Origin: Avipropionibacterium sp050157065
GTDB lineage: Bacteria; Actinomycetota; Actinomycetes; Propionibacteriales; Propionibacteriaceae
Direction: 5' to 3' (one strand)
Length of the DNA: 64,000 bases
Assembly: GCA_050157065.1 (NCBI GenBank)
Contig: CP189573.1
The notes beneath the pieces are model-generated. The model ran no database searches and was not told the DNA's origin. It worked only from the letters and a program-made list of their open reading frames with translations. Of the stretch, positions 7,925 through 15,636 are shown one piece after another. The position numbers and the translations under genes are program-made. Position 1 is the first letter of the stretch. Each line of letters opens with the position of its first letter.

Positions 7925-9862
7925 GTGACCGACCGGGCAGACCGATCCGTGACCGAGCAGGCAGCCGTGTCGAAGTCCGGCGACCCCGGAATGTCGATCA
8001 AGATGGGCCCCAAGTCGTTCCGTGGCATCCTCGCGCTGCTGCGTGGGGAGACGATCGACGAGGCTGCGATCGAGCCGCTGCTGGCCTTCGTCGACCACCG
8101 CATCGACTGTGCCGACTTCCGCCTGGTCGTGCTGCTCAAGGTGTTGTACGCCGACCCGGCGGGCCTGTCGCCGGCGATGCGGGACCGGATCACCACGTCG
8201 GTCCTCGGCTTCCGGTACTGGATGGACGAGCCGGGCAGCGACGGGATGTGCCACTGGTCGGAGAACCACCAGATCCTGTTCGGGGTGGCTGAGCACCTGG
8301 CTGGCGCACTGTTCCCCGACAAGGTGTTCACCAACAACGGCATGACCGGCGCTGAGCGGCGAGACCGGGGAAGGAAGCGGATCGACCACTGGTTGGCGCA
8401 GCGCTTCCGGCACGGCTTCACCGAGTGGCTGTCCAACACCTACTACGAGGAGGACGTGGCGGCGCTGGCACTGCTGATCGACCACGCCGTCGACCCCGAC
8501 CTCGTCACCCGGGCCACGATGATCATGGACCTGCTCATGCTGGACCTTGCCCTGCACCGGTTCGACGGCCGCTTCGTCGGCAGCTCCGGCCGCTGCTACG
8601 AGCAGCAGAAGAAGGACCCGGCGACCGCCGACGTCAACCAGGTCCTGGCCCACGCGTTCGGTCCGGACGTGCCGATCGACGAGGAGAGCCTGTCGGTCGT
8701 CTTCCGGACCAGTTCGTACGAGGTCCCGCCCATGATCGGCTCGCTGGCCGCGGCCGACGAAACCATGATCATCAACTCGTCGACCGGACTTGATCTTGAC
8801 GAGGTGGCGGTCGAGTACGCCGACGACCCTGACGACGTGGACACCGCCGGACTCACGTACTGGTTGATGGAGGCGTTCACCACACCTGAGTCGATCGACC
8901 TCACCGCCCGCATGGTCACCGAATGGCGGATGGGCGACAACCCGTTCCTCGGGGCGCTGGTCCCGTTGGCCAAGCTCCGGCCGACCGGGCTGTTGCCGAC
9001 CGTGGTGCGCGTCCTCAATCCCGCCACCCAGGGGGTTGCGATCCAACGTGCCGACGTGACGACGGTGCGGACCTCGTCCTGGCTGGCTTCGTGTGCGCAG
9101 CGGCACCAACCGGGCGGATTCGGTGACCAGCAACACATCTGGCAGGTCACGCTGCCCGGCGACGTGACGGTCTTCGTGACACACCCGGCGGCACCGATGT
9201 TCGACGACGTCAGCCGAAACTTCTCGCCGTCGGCCTGGGTCGGCAACGGGATCCACCCCGATGCCGTGCTGCGGGGCGACGTACTGCTGGCCCGACACGA
9301 CCTGCGCGTCCGCCCCGGACTGCTGGAACGGCGCCGACGATGGCTGACCCATCTGCACTGGCCAGCGGCGAAGATGGACCGCACGATCGCCGGTGAACGT
9401 CGGTTGGCCGGCCAGGTCGGCGACAGCTTCGTCGGGGTGGTGGCGCTGTCGCCCCTGACCCCCGGCGGTCCGGACGAGATCGTGCAGCACGGGGCGATCA
9501 CCGGCTGGGCCGTGATCTGCAGTGACACCGGGACCCATGCCGACCTCGACGCCTTCGATGCCGAACTGCGCCGCCACGTCCTGACCGACGACGGTCGTGA
9601 ACTGACCCTGACCCGCCCGTTCCGCCCCCCGAGCTCGTCGAAGGGTCCGGGCTCCAACGGCGAGCTGCCGGCGCCCGCACGTACCTACCAGCTGGCCAAG
9701 GGCGGAGAGTTCCGGGTCGACGGGGAGGCGGTGTCGACGGCCCACCCGCGACTGGCCGGCCCAGCGGGCACCGTCGAACGACGACCGAGCCGGATGGAGC
9801 TGTCGTACGGCGGCCACGAGTTGATCATGGACTGGCCATCCGGGACCAGGGAGGTCCGATGA
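7925..9862 (+). CDS. Protein with probable polysaccharide-lyase-like toroid fold, family not recognised
   Basis: A protein of about 645 residues with no signal peptide. The first 300 residues are helical and rich in aromatic and histidine positions (HWSENHQILFGVAEHLAG, SNTYYEED); the C-terminal half is beta-rich (HIWQVTLPGDVTVFVTHP, HGAITGWAVICSD). A helical toroid followed by a beta-sandwich is the architecture of heparinase- and chondroitinase-type lyases; SENH resembles an active-site motif, but I cannot assign a family. It is translationally coupled (ATGA) to a GH105-type hydrolase, which acts on the unsaturated ends that lyases make, supporting a lyase role. The start is uncertain: GTG 7925 is used here; GTG 7811, GTG 7907 and ATG 7991 are alternatives. 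Confidence 0.72.
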   Translation: MTDRADRSVTEQAAVSKSGDPGMSIKMGPKSFRGILALLRGETIDEAAIEPLLAFVDHRIDCADFRLVVLLKVLYADPAGLSPAMRDRITTSVLGFRYWMDEPGSDGMCHWSENHQILFGVAEHLAGALFPDKVFTNNGMTGAERRDRGRKRIDHWLAQRFRHGFTEWLSNTYYEEDVAALALLIDHAVDPDLVTRATMIMDLLMLDLALHRFDGRFVGSSGRCYEQQKKDPATADVNQVLAHAFGPDVPIDEESLSVVFRTSSYEVPPMIGSLAAADETMIINSSTGLDLDEVAVEYADDPDDVDTAGLTYWLMEAFTTPESIDLTARMVTEWRMGDNPFLGALVPLAKLRPTGLLPTVVRVLNPATQGVAIQRADVTTVRTSSWLASCAQRHQPGGFGDQQHIWQVTLPGDVTVFVTHPAAPMFDDVSRNFSPSAWVGNGIHPDAVLRGDVLLARHDLRVRPGLLERRRRWLTHLHWPAAKMDRTIAGERRLAGQVGDSFVGVVALSPLTPGGPDEIVQHGAITGWAVICSDTGTHADLDAFDAELRRHVLTDDGRELTLTRPFRPPSSSKGPGSNGELPAPARTYQLAKGGEFRVDGEAVSTAHPRLAGPAGTVERRPSRMELSYGGHELIMDWPSGTREVR

Positions 9863-10929
9863 CGACCGAGCTCACCGGCCGGGCACTGGCCACCGAGGCG
9901 ATGTCTCGGGCCGTCGCCCTCGCCGACTCGATCACCACCACTCAGCTTGCGCGAGGGAACGTGCTGAGCTGGCACTGGGGTCCGGCGCTGTTCGGCGAAT
10001 CCCTGACCAGGTTGGAAAATCACCTCGGTGAACTCCGGTACGACAGGTGGCTGCGTCGCTGGGCTGATCACCACCTGGCGGTCGGACCGGCGGTCGAACA
10101 GTCCGACACCGCCGCTCCCGGACTGATCACGCTGGCGCTGCGGGACCGGCCGGGTGGGCAGGTGTACGCCCCACTCACCGAGGCCGTGGCTAGGTACGTA
10201 CGGTCGGAGCCCCGGCTGGTCGGCGAACTGTGCAACCACCTGGGGCACAGTCTGATCGGCAAGTTCTATCCCCGCTCGGTGTGGGTCGACAGTCTGATGA
10301 TGTTCGGGGTGTTCCCGGCCCGGTACGGCGTCGCCACAGGTGATGCGGCGATGATCGACATCGCAGCCGGCCAACCCGAGGCGGCTGCCGCGCTGATGCA
10401 GCACGACAACGGGCTCTGGGCACATGCGTGGTGGGCGAAGGCCGGTCATGCCTACCCCGGATCCAGCATCTGCTGGGCCCGCGGCAACGGCTGGGTGATC
10501 GCCGCCCTGCCGATGATCACTGCCGAACTGTCGGCCGACCACCCACGTCGAGCCGGCATCGTCGACGTGCTCACCCGGACCAGCGACGCCCTGGTCGACC
10601 TGCAGCGTGCTGACGGGACGTGGGCGACCCTGCTCGCCGGTGGCGGCTACCGCGAGCTGTCGGCCACTGCGCTGATCGCGGCAGGTTGGTACGACGCGGT
10701 CGCGCAAGAGCTGCTGCCTGATTCGTACGTCCCGCGTGCCGACCGGGCGCTGGCCGCAGTCACCGCCGCGGTGCGACCCGACGCGATGCCGGAGATCTCC
10801 GGCCCGACGATCCCGCTGCCGCTGTTGCCGGAGCTCGGCTATCGCGTCATCCCACGAGGTGACAACCACCCGTACGGCGTCGCCGCCTTCTTGTGGGCTG
10901 CCATCAACCGGGACCGACTCGGCGCCTGA
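9859..10929 (+). CDS. GH105/GH88-type unsaturated uronyl (rhamnogalacturonyl) hydrolase
   Basis: A 356-residue (alpha/alpha)6-barrel enzyme without a signal peptide, hence cytoplasmic. Family markers: SWHWGPAL near residue 40, SVWVDSLMMFG near 140-150 with D144 where YteR-type enzymes keep the catalytic aspartate, HAWWAKAG near 190, CWARGNGW near 205-212 and a closing NHPYGVAAFLWAA. These enzymes hydrate the 4,5-double bond left on the non-reducing uronic acid by polysaccharide lyases and release 5-keto-4-deoxyuronate. The ATG overlaps the stop of the upstream gene, so both are made together. The product is upstream of the KDG kinase and KDPG aldolase steps found at the left edge. Exact glycan not determinable. 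Confidence 0.88.
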   Translation: MTTELTGRALATEAMSRAVALADSITTTQLARGNVLSWHWGPALFGESLTRLENHLGELRYDRWLRRWADHHLAVGPAVEQSDTAAPGLITLALRDRPGGQVYAPLTEAVARYVRSEPRLVGELCNHLGHSLIGKFYPRSVWVDSLMMFGVFPARYGVATGDAAMIDIAAGQPEAAAALMQHDNGLWAHAWWAKAGHAYPGSSICWARGNGWVIAALPMITAELSADHPRRAGIVDVLTRTSDALVDLQRADGTWATLLAGGGYRELSATALIAAGWYDAVAQELLPDSYVPRADRALAAVTAAVRPDAMPEISGPTIPLPLLPELGYRVIPRGDNHPYGVAAFLWAAINRDRLGA

Positions 10930-11080
10930 AAGTCCGGTCGCCGGAGTTGTCCACAGGTTTGGGTGTCGGCGGCCCCGTGGAGTCGTTAAGGTGGCTGGGT
11001 CGAACTGGCCCTCCCCCCGGTCGCGGCGTCAAGGACTGACGCCACCGCCTGGCGGAGGACTGACCGAGCGGAGTCTGTTC

Positions 11081-11698
11081 ATGGAGTCATCGCGGCCGAT
11101 GGTGATGGGGTCGCGCCCACGGTGGCGTGGACTGGTGGCCGTTGCCGCCGTGGTGGTGACGTTGATGGCGTGTACGCCGGAGGAGCCGCCGCCCGGTCCG
11201 CCGAGCTCGCCGACGGTGACGAGTTCGGGCGAGCCGTCGCCGTCGCCGAGCCCGAGTCCGTCACCGACGATGCCGACCGAGGCCGACAAGCAGGCGGCGA
11301 TCAATGCGTACATCGAGGCGAACAAGATCGTCGATGACGTAGGCATCAAGGGTGGTGCCGAGGAGTTGCCCGCATCGCTTGAGCAGTTTGCTGACCCGTC
11401 TGGATCCTGGTACGAAGCACAACTTGCCGGAGCTTTCGAGGCCAAGGCCCAAGGCTATAGATTCAGTGCCCGGACGAAGGTGATCGCGAGCCGCGCAACT
11501 GTTCTTGATGCGAACACTCAGCGTGTCTACGTGTGCGTGGATGGGCGGCACATGCAAGTCATCTACAAGGAGATCGGGCCAAAGCCTGGGGCGCTGATCG
11601 CAGGCAATCTCATCGTGAAGCGGCAGCAGGGCGAATGGCGAATTACGGACTTTGTAGACGGCAAGAAGTTTGTGAAGGTGGACGAATGCGAAGGCTGA
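11081..11698 (+). CDS. Lipoprotein of unknown function
   Basis: A 205-residue protein with a lipoprotein signal peptide: basic start, hydrophobic stretch and lipobox LMAC with the lipidated cysteine at residue 31. A proline/serine-rich linker with PSPSPSPSP follows to about residue 62. The remaining 140 residues form one mixed alpha/beta domain (ADKQAAINAYIEANKIVDD, YVCVDGRHMQVIYKE, WRITDFVDGKKF) resembling small NTF2-like periplasmic domains; I cannot name it. GGAG precedes ATG 11081 by seven bases. Its last 13 bases overlap the next gene, a second exported protein, so the pair is an operon. Base composition is visibly less GC-rich than in flanking genes. Confidence 0.82.
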   Translation: MESSRPMVMGSRPRWRGLVAVAAVVVTLMACTPEEPPPGPPSSPTVTSSGEPSPSPSPSPSPTMPTEADKQAAINAYIEANKIVDDVGIKGGAEELPASLEQFADPSGSWYEAQLAGAFEAKAQGYRFSARTKVIASRATVLDANTQRVYVCVDGRHMQVIYKEIGPKPGALIAGNLIVKRQQGEWRITDFVDGKKFVKVDECEG

Positions 11699-12561
11699 CC
11701 ATCGTTCTGATCGTGGTGATCCTGCTTAATGGCTTCGTGCTACCTGCGCATGCAGACCTGATCAATCCTGACGGTGACGACAAGACTGCTGACTTGAACG
11801 CCCAGCGGGAGCGGCAGAAGAAGGCTGAGGGGGAGGTGGACCGCAAGATCGCCGAGTCCCAGAAGGGGAAGGCTCCGAAGGGTCACCGCCCGTTGACCAA
11901 GAAGGAGATCGAGGAGCTCAAGGAAGCCCGGAAGCAGCGGGAGCTTTGGGCTGCGCGTCGCTGTGTACCCAATTTGACGCGAGGCGGGATGCCCGAGAGT
12001 CGAGCTCAAGAGATTTGCAGAGCCGCCGCCGGCACGGTGGAGATCCCACGCACATTGTTGAGTGAGTTGGGGCTCGCTCCACCACCGCCGAACCCGGAAC
12101 TCCTCGCCCAGCGCGCGGTGTTGCAGCTGACGGTGCCTGAGCCGACGCCACATGTCGGGCCGCCGCCCAGCATCAATCGGTGGAAGATGGCGGTCGTGGG
12201 CTATCCGCTGTGGCTGTGGAGCAGCCCCAACGAACCGGTGACGGCGCAGGTCACCGAGCAGGGCATCACGATCACGATGACGGCCCGCAAGACCGGTACC
12301 GACTTCGACCTGGGCGACGGCACCAAGCTCACCTGCACCCGTACCAAGGCCTGGACCCGTGCCGTGAAGCCGAACACGGAGTCACCGGTCTGTGGCCACC
12401 GCTACACCAGTCCGTCACGCAAGAACGTGCCCTACGTGGTGACCGCGACCGATCACTGGGAGGTCAGCTGGTCGGCGCTCGGCCAGTCGGGAGTGATCTA
12501 CCTCGATCCGCAGGCCAGCATCCAACTGCCGGTCGGTGAACTCCACTCCGTGGTGCGCTGA
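11686..12561 (+). CDS. Secreted protein of unknown function
   Basis: A 291-residue exported protein. The N-terminus has a Sec signal peptide (MRRLTIVLIVVILL, cleavage near AHA at 21-23). Residues 30-95 are highly charged, rich in K, E, Q and R, and predicted helical or coiled-coil (DLNAQRERQKKAEGEVDRKI). Two cysteines occur near 97 and 112. The C-terminal 120 residues are beta-rich with repeated tryptophans (YPLWLWSS, DHWEVSWSALG) and a DLGDGTKLTC turn resembling surface beta-sandwich domains. Start ATG 11686 follows AAGGTGG and lies inside the end of the lipoprotein gene, giving a 13-base overlap. The two proteins probably work together at the cell surface. No family recognised. Confidence 0.85.
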   Translation: MRRLTIVLIVVILLNGFVLPAHADLINPDGDDKTADLNAQRERQKKAEGEVDRKIAESQKGKAPKGHRPLTKKEIEELKEARKQRELWAARRCVPNLTRGGMPESRAQEICRAAAGTVEIPRTLLSELGLAPPPPNPELLAQRAVLQLTVPEPTPHVGPPPSINRWKMAVVGYPLWLWSSPNEPVTAQVTEQGITITMTARKTGTDFDLGDGTKLTCTRTKAWTRAVKPNTESPVCGHRYTSPSRKNVPYVVTATDHWEVSWSALGQSGVIYLDPQASIQLPVGELHSVVR

Positions 12562-12647
12562 CTCTCCTCGAACCCACTCACCTCTCCTCGAACTCACCAA
12601 GTGCAGCCGAAGGGTTGCATGTCTCGGAGAGCTGTGGCACGGTGTAG

Positions 12648-12665
12648 TGCAACCACAAAGTTGCA
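12648..12665. promoter_or_regulatory. Candidate ArsR-family operator upstream of SRPBCC-arsR operon
   Basis: TGCAAC-CACAAA-GTTGCA is a perfect 6-bp inverted repeat with a six-base spacer, about 60 bases before the SRPBCC start. A third half site GGTTGCAT lies at 12613-12620. ArsR-type repressors bind such sites near their own operon. Confidence 0.45.
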
Positions 12666-12726
12666 TATCTGCTCGGATCGCCGAACCACCAGTCGATCCC
12701 GGCACCCACCAGGAGAGGGATCGCCC

Positions 12727-13200
12727 ATGGACACCACGCCCAACCCCAAGGCCGTGATCGACGCCGATTCATTCACCGTGCGTCGCACGATCCACATCAA
12801 CGCACCGCGCGACAAGGTCTGGCGTACGGTCACCGAACCCGAACTGGTCTCACAGTGGTTCGGCGAGCTCACCCTCACCGGCACGGGGGCCGGCGCTCTC
12901 GGCTCCATCGGCTGGCCCGGAAACCGTCGGGTACCGATCCGGGTGGACGCCTTCGACCCCCCGTCGCTGGTGTCGTACCGGTGGTGCAACGAGGAGGGTC
13001 CGCTGCCGGACGCCGTCGATGACGAACGCTCGACAGTCTTCACGTTCACCCTCGAGGAAGTCCCCGACGGCACCCAGCTCACCGTCGTCGAGTCGGGCTT
13101 CGAGCACGTCACCGACCCGACCGGACTGATGTCGGATCACCGTGGCGGCTGGGACGCCGAGCTCGACAAGCTCGTCCAACTGCTCGAGGGTGGCGCCTGA
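12727..13200 (+). CDS. SRPBCC (AHSA1-like) domain protein
   Basis: A 157-residue single-domain protein of the START/SRPBCC superfamily, subfamily AHSA1 (COG3832). It shows the usual opening (TVRRTIHINAPRDKVW), the first-helix signature TVTEPELVSQWFGE, central strands (FTFTLEEVPDGTQLTVVESGF) and the long C-terminal helix (GGWDAELDKLVQLLEGG). The fold binds a hydrophobic ligand in a cavity; the ligand is unknown. ATG 12727 follows GGAGAGGG. Its stop overlaps the start of the ArsR gene as ATGA; SRPBCC-ArsR pairs are a common actinobacterial arrangement in which the regulator controls its partner. Confidence 0.88.
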   Translation: MDTTPNPKAVIDADSFTVRRTIHINAPRDKVWRTVTEPELVSQWFGELTLTGTGAGALGSIGWPGNRRVPIRVDAFDPPSLVSYRWCNEEGPLPDAVDDERSTVFTFTLEEVPDGTQLTVVESGFEHVTDPTGLMSDHRGGWDAELDKLVQLLEGGA

Positions 13201-13532
13201 TGAGCACCGGCACCCTGGTGGACGATTCCGTCGTTGCCATGTGCAGTGCACTCGGCGACGAGACCCGCTGGAGCATCCTCACCGCCCTCGGTGAGGGTGA
13301 CGCCTCGGCCTCGACGCTGGCACGCAGGCTCCCCGTCTCCCGACAGGCCATCGCCAAGCACCTCGCCGTCCTCCAGGAGGTCGGCCTCGTCGAGACGATC
13401 CAGGTCGGGCGCGAAGTGCAGTACCGGGTCATCGGCACCGAGCTCAGCAGCACCGCCCGTCGCCTCGACGCCATCGGCAGCGCCTGGGACCGCCGCCTCG
13501 CCGCCATCAAGCAGATCGCCGAATCACTCTGA
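13200..13532 (+). CDS. ArsR-family winged-helix repressor
   Basis: A 110-residue regulator of the ArsR/SmtB superfamily. The winged helix covers residues 10-80: CSALGDETRWSILTAL, ASTLARRLPVSRQAIAKHLAVLQEVGLV as the helix-turn-helix, and QVGREVQYRV as the wing. There is no cysteine cluster of the metal-sensing members (the only cysteine is in the first helix), so it probably senses something other than metal. It is coupled to the upstream SRPBCC gene by an ATGA overlap, and an inverted repeat before that gene is a plausible binding site. Confidence 0.9.
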   Translation: MSTGTLVDDSVVAMCSALGDETRWSILTALGEGDASASTLARRLPVSRQAIAKHLAVLQEVGLVETIQVGREVQYRVIGTELSSTARRLDAIGSAWDRRLAAIKQIAESL

Positions 13533-13582
13533 CCCCACCACAACCACGGCGGCAGCTTTCCGTACGCCCCAAGGAGAACGTC

Positions 13583-14332
13583 ATGATCAACAACAACGCA
13601 CCTGAACCCACCATCGCCGACCGCGCCACCTTCGAGGCGCAGCTGGCCGACCTGCGCACACAGGAGAAGGCCCACACCCGCGCCGGCGACTCGATCGCCG
13701 CGACGCGCCGCCGACTGCCGGTGGTCGAGGTGGACCCCACCACCCCGGTGATCGGCCCCGACGGCCCGGTCCGACTGATCGACACGTTCGAGGGCCGCTC
13801 GCAGTTGATCACCTACTACTTCATGTGGCACCCCGGCCATCCCGCCGTCGAGCAGTGCGAGGGCTGCACCTGGAACAACACCCAGGTCGACGACCTGTCG
13901 TACGTCCATTCCCGCGACATCACCTACGCCGTGTTCTGTCAGGGCCCCTACGCCGAAAGCAAGCGCTACCACGAGTTCATGGACTGGACGATGCCGTGGT
14001 ACTCCGCCGAGGAGTCGCTCGACACCCTGTTGGTCGGCCGAAGCATCGGTCAGATGCACGTCGTCTGCTACGTGCAGCGCGACGGCCGGGTGTTCGAGAC
14101 CTACTGGACCACCAGCCGCGGGGTCGAGGCCGTCGACATCAACTACCGGCTGATGGACCTCACCCTGTACGGCCGCCAGGAACCGTGGGAGGAGTCGCCG
14201 GACGGCTGGCCCCAGCCCTACGAGTACACCGGGTCGGGAGTCGACGACCGGCATCCCTTCCGTACGAACGGCCGCCCCATCGCCCACTGGTCACGCATCA
14301 ACGCCGGACGCAGCGACCAACTCACCCCGTGA
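13583..14332 (+). CDS. DUF899-family thioredoxin-like protein
   Basis: A 249-residue protein of the DUF899 family, which has a thioredoxin-like fold. Recognisable pieces are LRTQEKAHTRAGDSIAATRR, LPVVEV, the YYFMWHPGHPAVEQCEGCTW segment with a C-x2-C pair near residues 93-96, and the closing DLTLYGRQEPWEESPDGWPQ. The redox or hydrolase role of the family is not established. AAGGAG precedes ATG 13583. It follows the ArsR gene by 50 bases and precedes a second SRPBCC gene by 28, so the four genes likely form one transcript; pairing of DUF899 with SRPBCC and ArsR suggests a stress or detoxification role (inference). Confidence 0.87.
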   Translation: MINNNAPEPTIADRATFEAQLADLRTQEKAHTRAGDSIAATRRRLPVVEVDPTTPVIGPDGPVRLIDTFEGRSQLITYYFMWHPGHPAVEQCEGCTWNNTQVDDLSYVHSRDITYAVFCQGPYAESKRYHEFMDWTMPWYSAEESLDTLLVGRSIGQMHVVCYVQRDGRVFETYWTTSRGVEAVDINYRLMDLTLYGRQEPWEESPDGWPQPYEYTGSGVDDRHPFRTNGRPIAHWSRINAGRSDQLTP

Positions 14333-14360
14333 CCGACCAGCACCGTACCGAGGAGGACCG

Positions 14361-14801
14361 ATGAGTGACCTCAGCTACACCTACGTGACCTACCTGCACA
14401 GCACACCGGAGTCCGTCTGGCACGCCCTGACCGATGCCGAGGCCACCGCCACCTGGTGGGGCCACGCCAACGTCTCCGACTGGCAGGTCGGCTCCAGGTG
14501 GGAGCACCGCAAGCAGAGCCCGACCGGTGAGCTCGACGGCACGGGCGAGGTGCTGGAGAGTGACCGGCCACGTCGGCTGGCGTTCACGTTCCCGTCCGGC
14601 GCCCCGTCGCGGGTGGCGTTCGACATCGAGCCCCACCACGACCTGGTGCGACTCACCTTGACCCACAGTGAGCTCGCCGACGAAACCCTGCGCAGCGTCG
14701 TGGCGTCGGTGTGGGCGGCCGTGCTGTCGAACCTCAAGACCTACTTGGAGACCGGACGACCGCTGCCACAGTCGCCGGTCGGCATGCTGGGCCTCGACTG
14801 A
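14361..14801 (+). CDS. SRPBCC (AHSA1-like) domain protein, second copy
   Basis: A 146-residue START-fold protein. The AHSA1 pattern is clear: SYTYVTYLHSTPESVWHALTDAE, ATWWGHANVSDWQVGSRWEHR, the ridge GEVLESDRPRRLAFTF and a final helix ending in KTYLETGRPLPQ. GGAGG stands eight bases before ATG 14361. It is divergent in sequence from the copy at 12727, so it is an independent family member rather than a recent duplication. Likely co-transcribed with the DUF899 gene. Confidence 0.88.
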   Translation: MSDLSYTYVTYLHSTPESVWHALTDAEATATWWGHANVSDWQVGSRWEHRKQSPTGELDGTGEVLESDRPRRLAFTFPSGAPSRVAFDIEPHHDLVRLTLTHSELADETLRSVVASVWAAVLSNLKTYLETGRPLPQSPVGMLGLD

Positions 14802-14838
14802 GCCCCTGCCCGAGGTCCACGGGCCTCGACGATCATGC

Positions 14839-14870
14839 GGACAGGTTCTGTCCAGAAGGGGTCCTAGCGT
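14839..14870 (+). promoter_or_regulatory. Promoter with inverted repeat before the DinB-like gene
   Basis: GGACAG-GTT-CTGTCC (14839-14853) is a perfect inverted repeat over the -35 region; TAGCGT (14865-14870) is the likely -10 box. This gives the DinB-like gene its own, possibly repressed, promoter. Confidence 0.4.
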
Positions 14871-14918
14871 CATGGGTGTCAGGCCAACCCCGGCCGTACC
14901 GGACGAGAGGAAACCCCC

Positions 14919-15557
14919 ATGAGCACCGCCGCAGCCGACGTCGTCACCGCAACCACCACCATTCCCGCCGACCTCGATTCCGAGCGGGTCGTCCTGCTCG
15001 AGACCCTCCGCAAGCATCGGACGCTGCTCCGGTACACGGTGCGCGGCCTGTCCGAGGAGGACGCGCGCCGCCGGACGACGGCCAGCACACTCACCCTGGC
15101 CAGCATCCTCAAGCACGTGCTGGAGGTGGAGGAGGGCTGGGTCGACTTCCTGCGGACCGGTGTGGTCGCCGGCGCCGACCGGTGGCGGACCGACGAGCAC
15201 GCCGAGGACGCGACCGCCGACACTGTCGAGTCCAGCGCCGACGCTGCCGAGTCCAGCTCCGACGCCGAGTCCAGCGCCGACGACGCCGAGGTCCCCGACG
15301 ACTTCGCGTTGACCGACGCCGACACCGTCGAGCACCTCCTCGCCCGGTACGAGGAGGTCGCCGCCCGTACCGACGACCTCGTCGCGACCGGTGACCTCGA
15401 CGTCTCCCATCCGCTGCCGCCCGCGCCGTGGTTCCCCGAGGGCGCCCGCTGGTCGGCCCGCCACGTGTACGCCCACATCATCGGCGAGACCGCCCAGCAC
15501 AGCGGCCACGCCGACATCATCCGGGAGACGCTGGACGGGCAACGGTCGATGGGCTGA
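14919..15557 (+). CDS. DinB/DUF664-family four-helix protein with low-complexity insertion
   Basis: A 212-residue member of the DinB (YfiT/DUF664) superfamily of four-helix-bundle proteins, many of which bind divalent metal and act in mycothiol- or bacillithiol-linked reactions. Metal-ligand histidines are at the expected places: SILKHVLEVEEGW near residue 66, and YAHIIGETAQHSGHADIIRE near 185-200. Between helices 2 and 3, residues 92-128 are almost only A, D, E, S and T, built from repeats of ESSADAAE type. This insertion is unusual and probably a flexible loop. GAGAGGAA precedes ATG 14919. Confidence 0.85.
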   Translation: MSTAAADVVTATTTIPADLDSERVVLLETLRKHRTLLRYTVRGLSEEDARRRTTASTLTLASILKHVLEVEEGWVDFLRTGVVAGADRWRTDEHAEDATADTVESSADAAESSSDAESSADDAEVPDDFALTDADTVEHLLARYEEVAARTDDLVATGDLDVSHPLPPAPWFPEGARWSARHVYAHIIGETAQHSGHADIIRETLDGQRSMG

Positions 15558-15636
15558 CCGGGGCGTCGTCCACCCACTGGCGCCCCGGTCGTCGACGGCA
15601 GGCACAATCGTGGTGCACGACGATTCAGGAGGCCCC

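Noticed and set aside
12561..12593. Short direct repeat CTCTCCTCGAAC after the secreted protein gene
   Set aside because: Only two 12-base copies; too short to call a repeat family, though it recalls the CCTCTCCAACT units at 32514.
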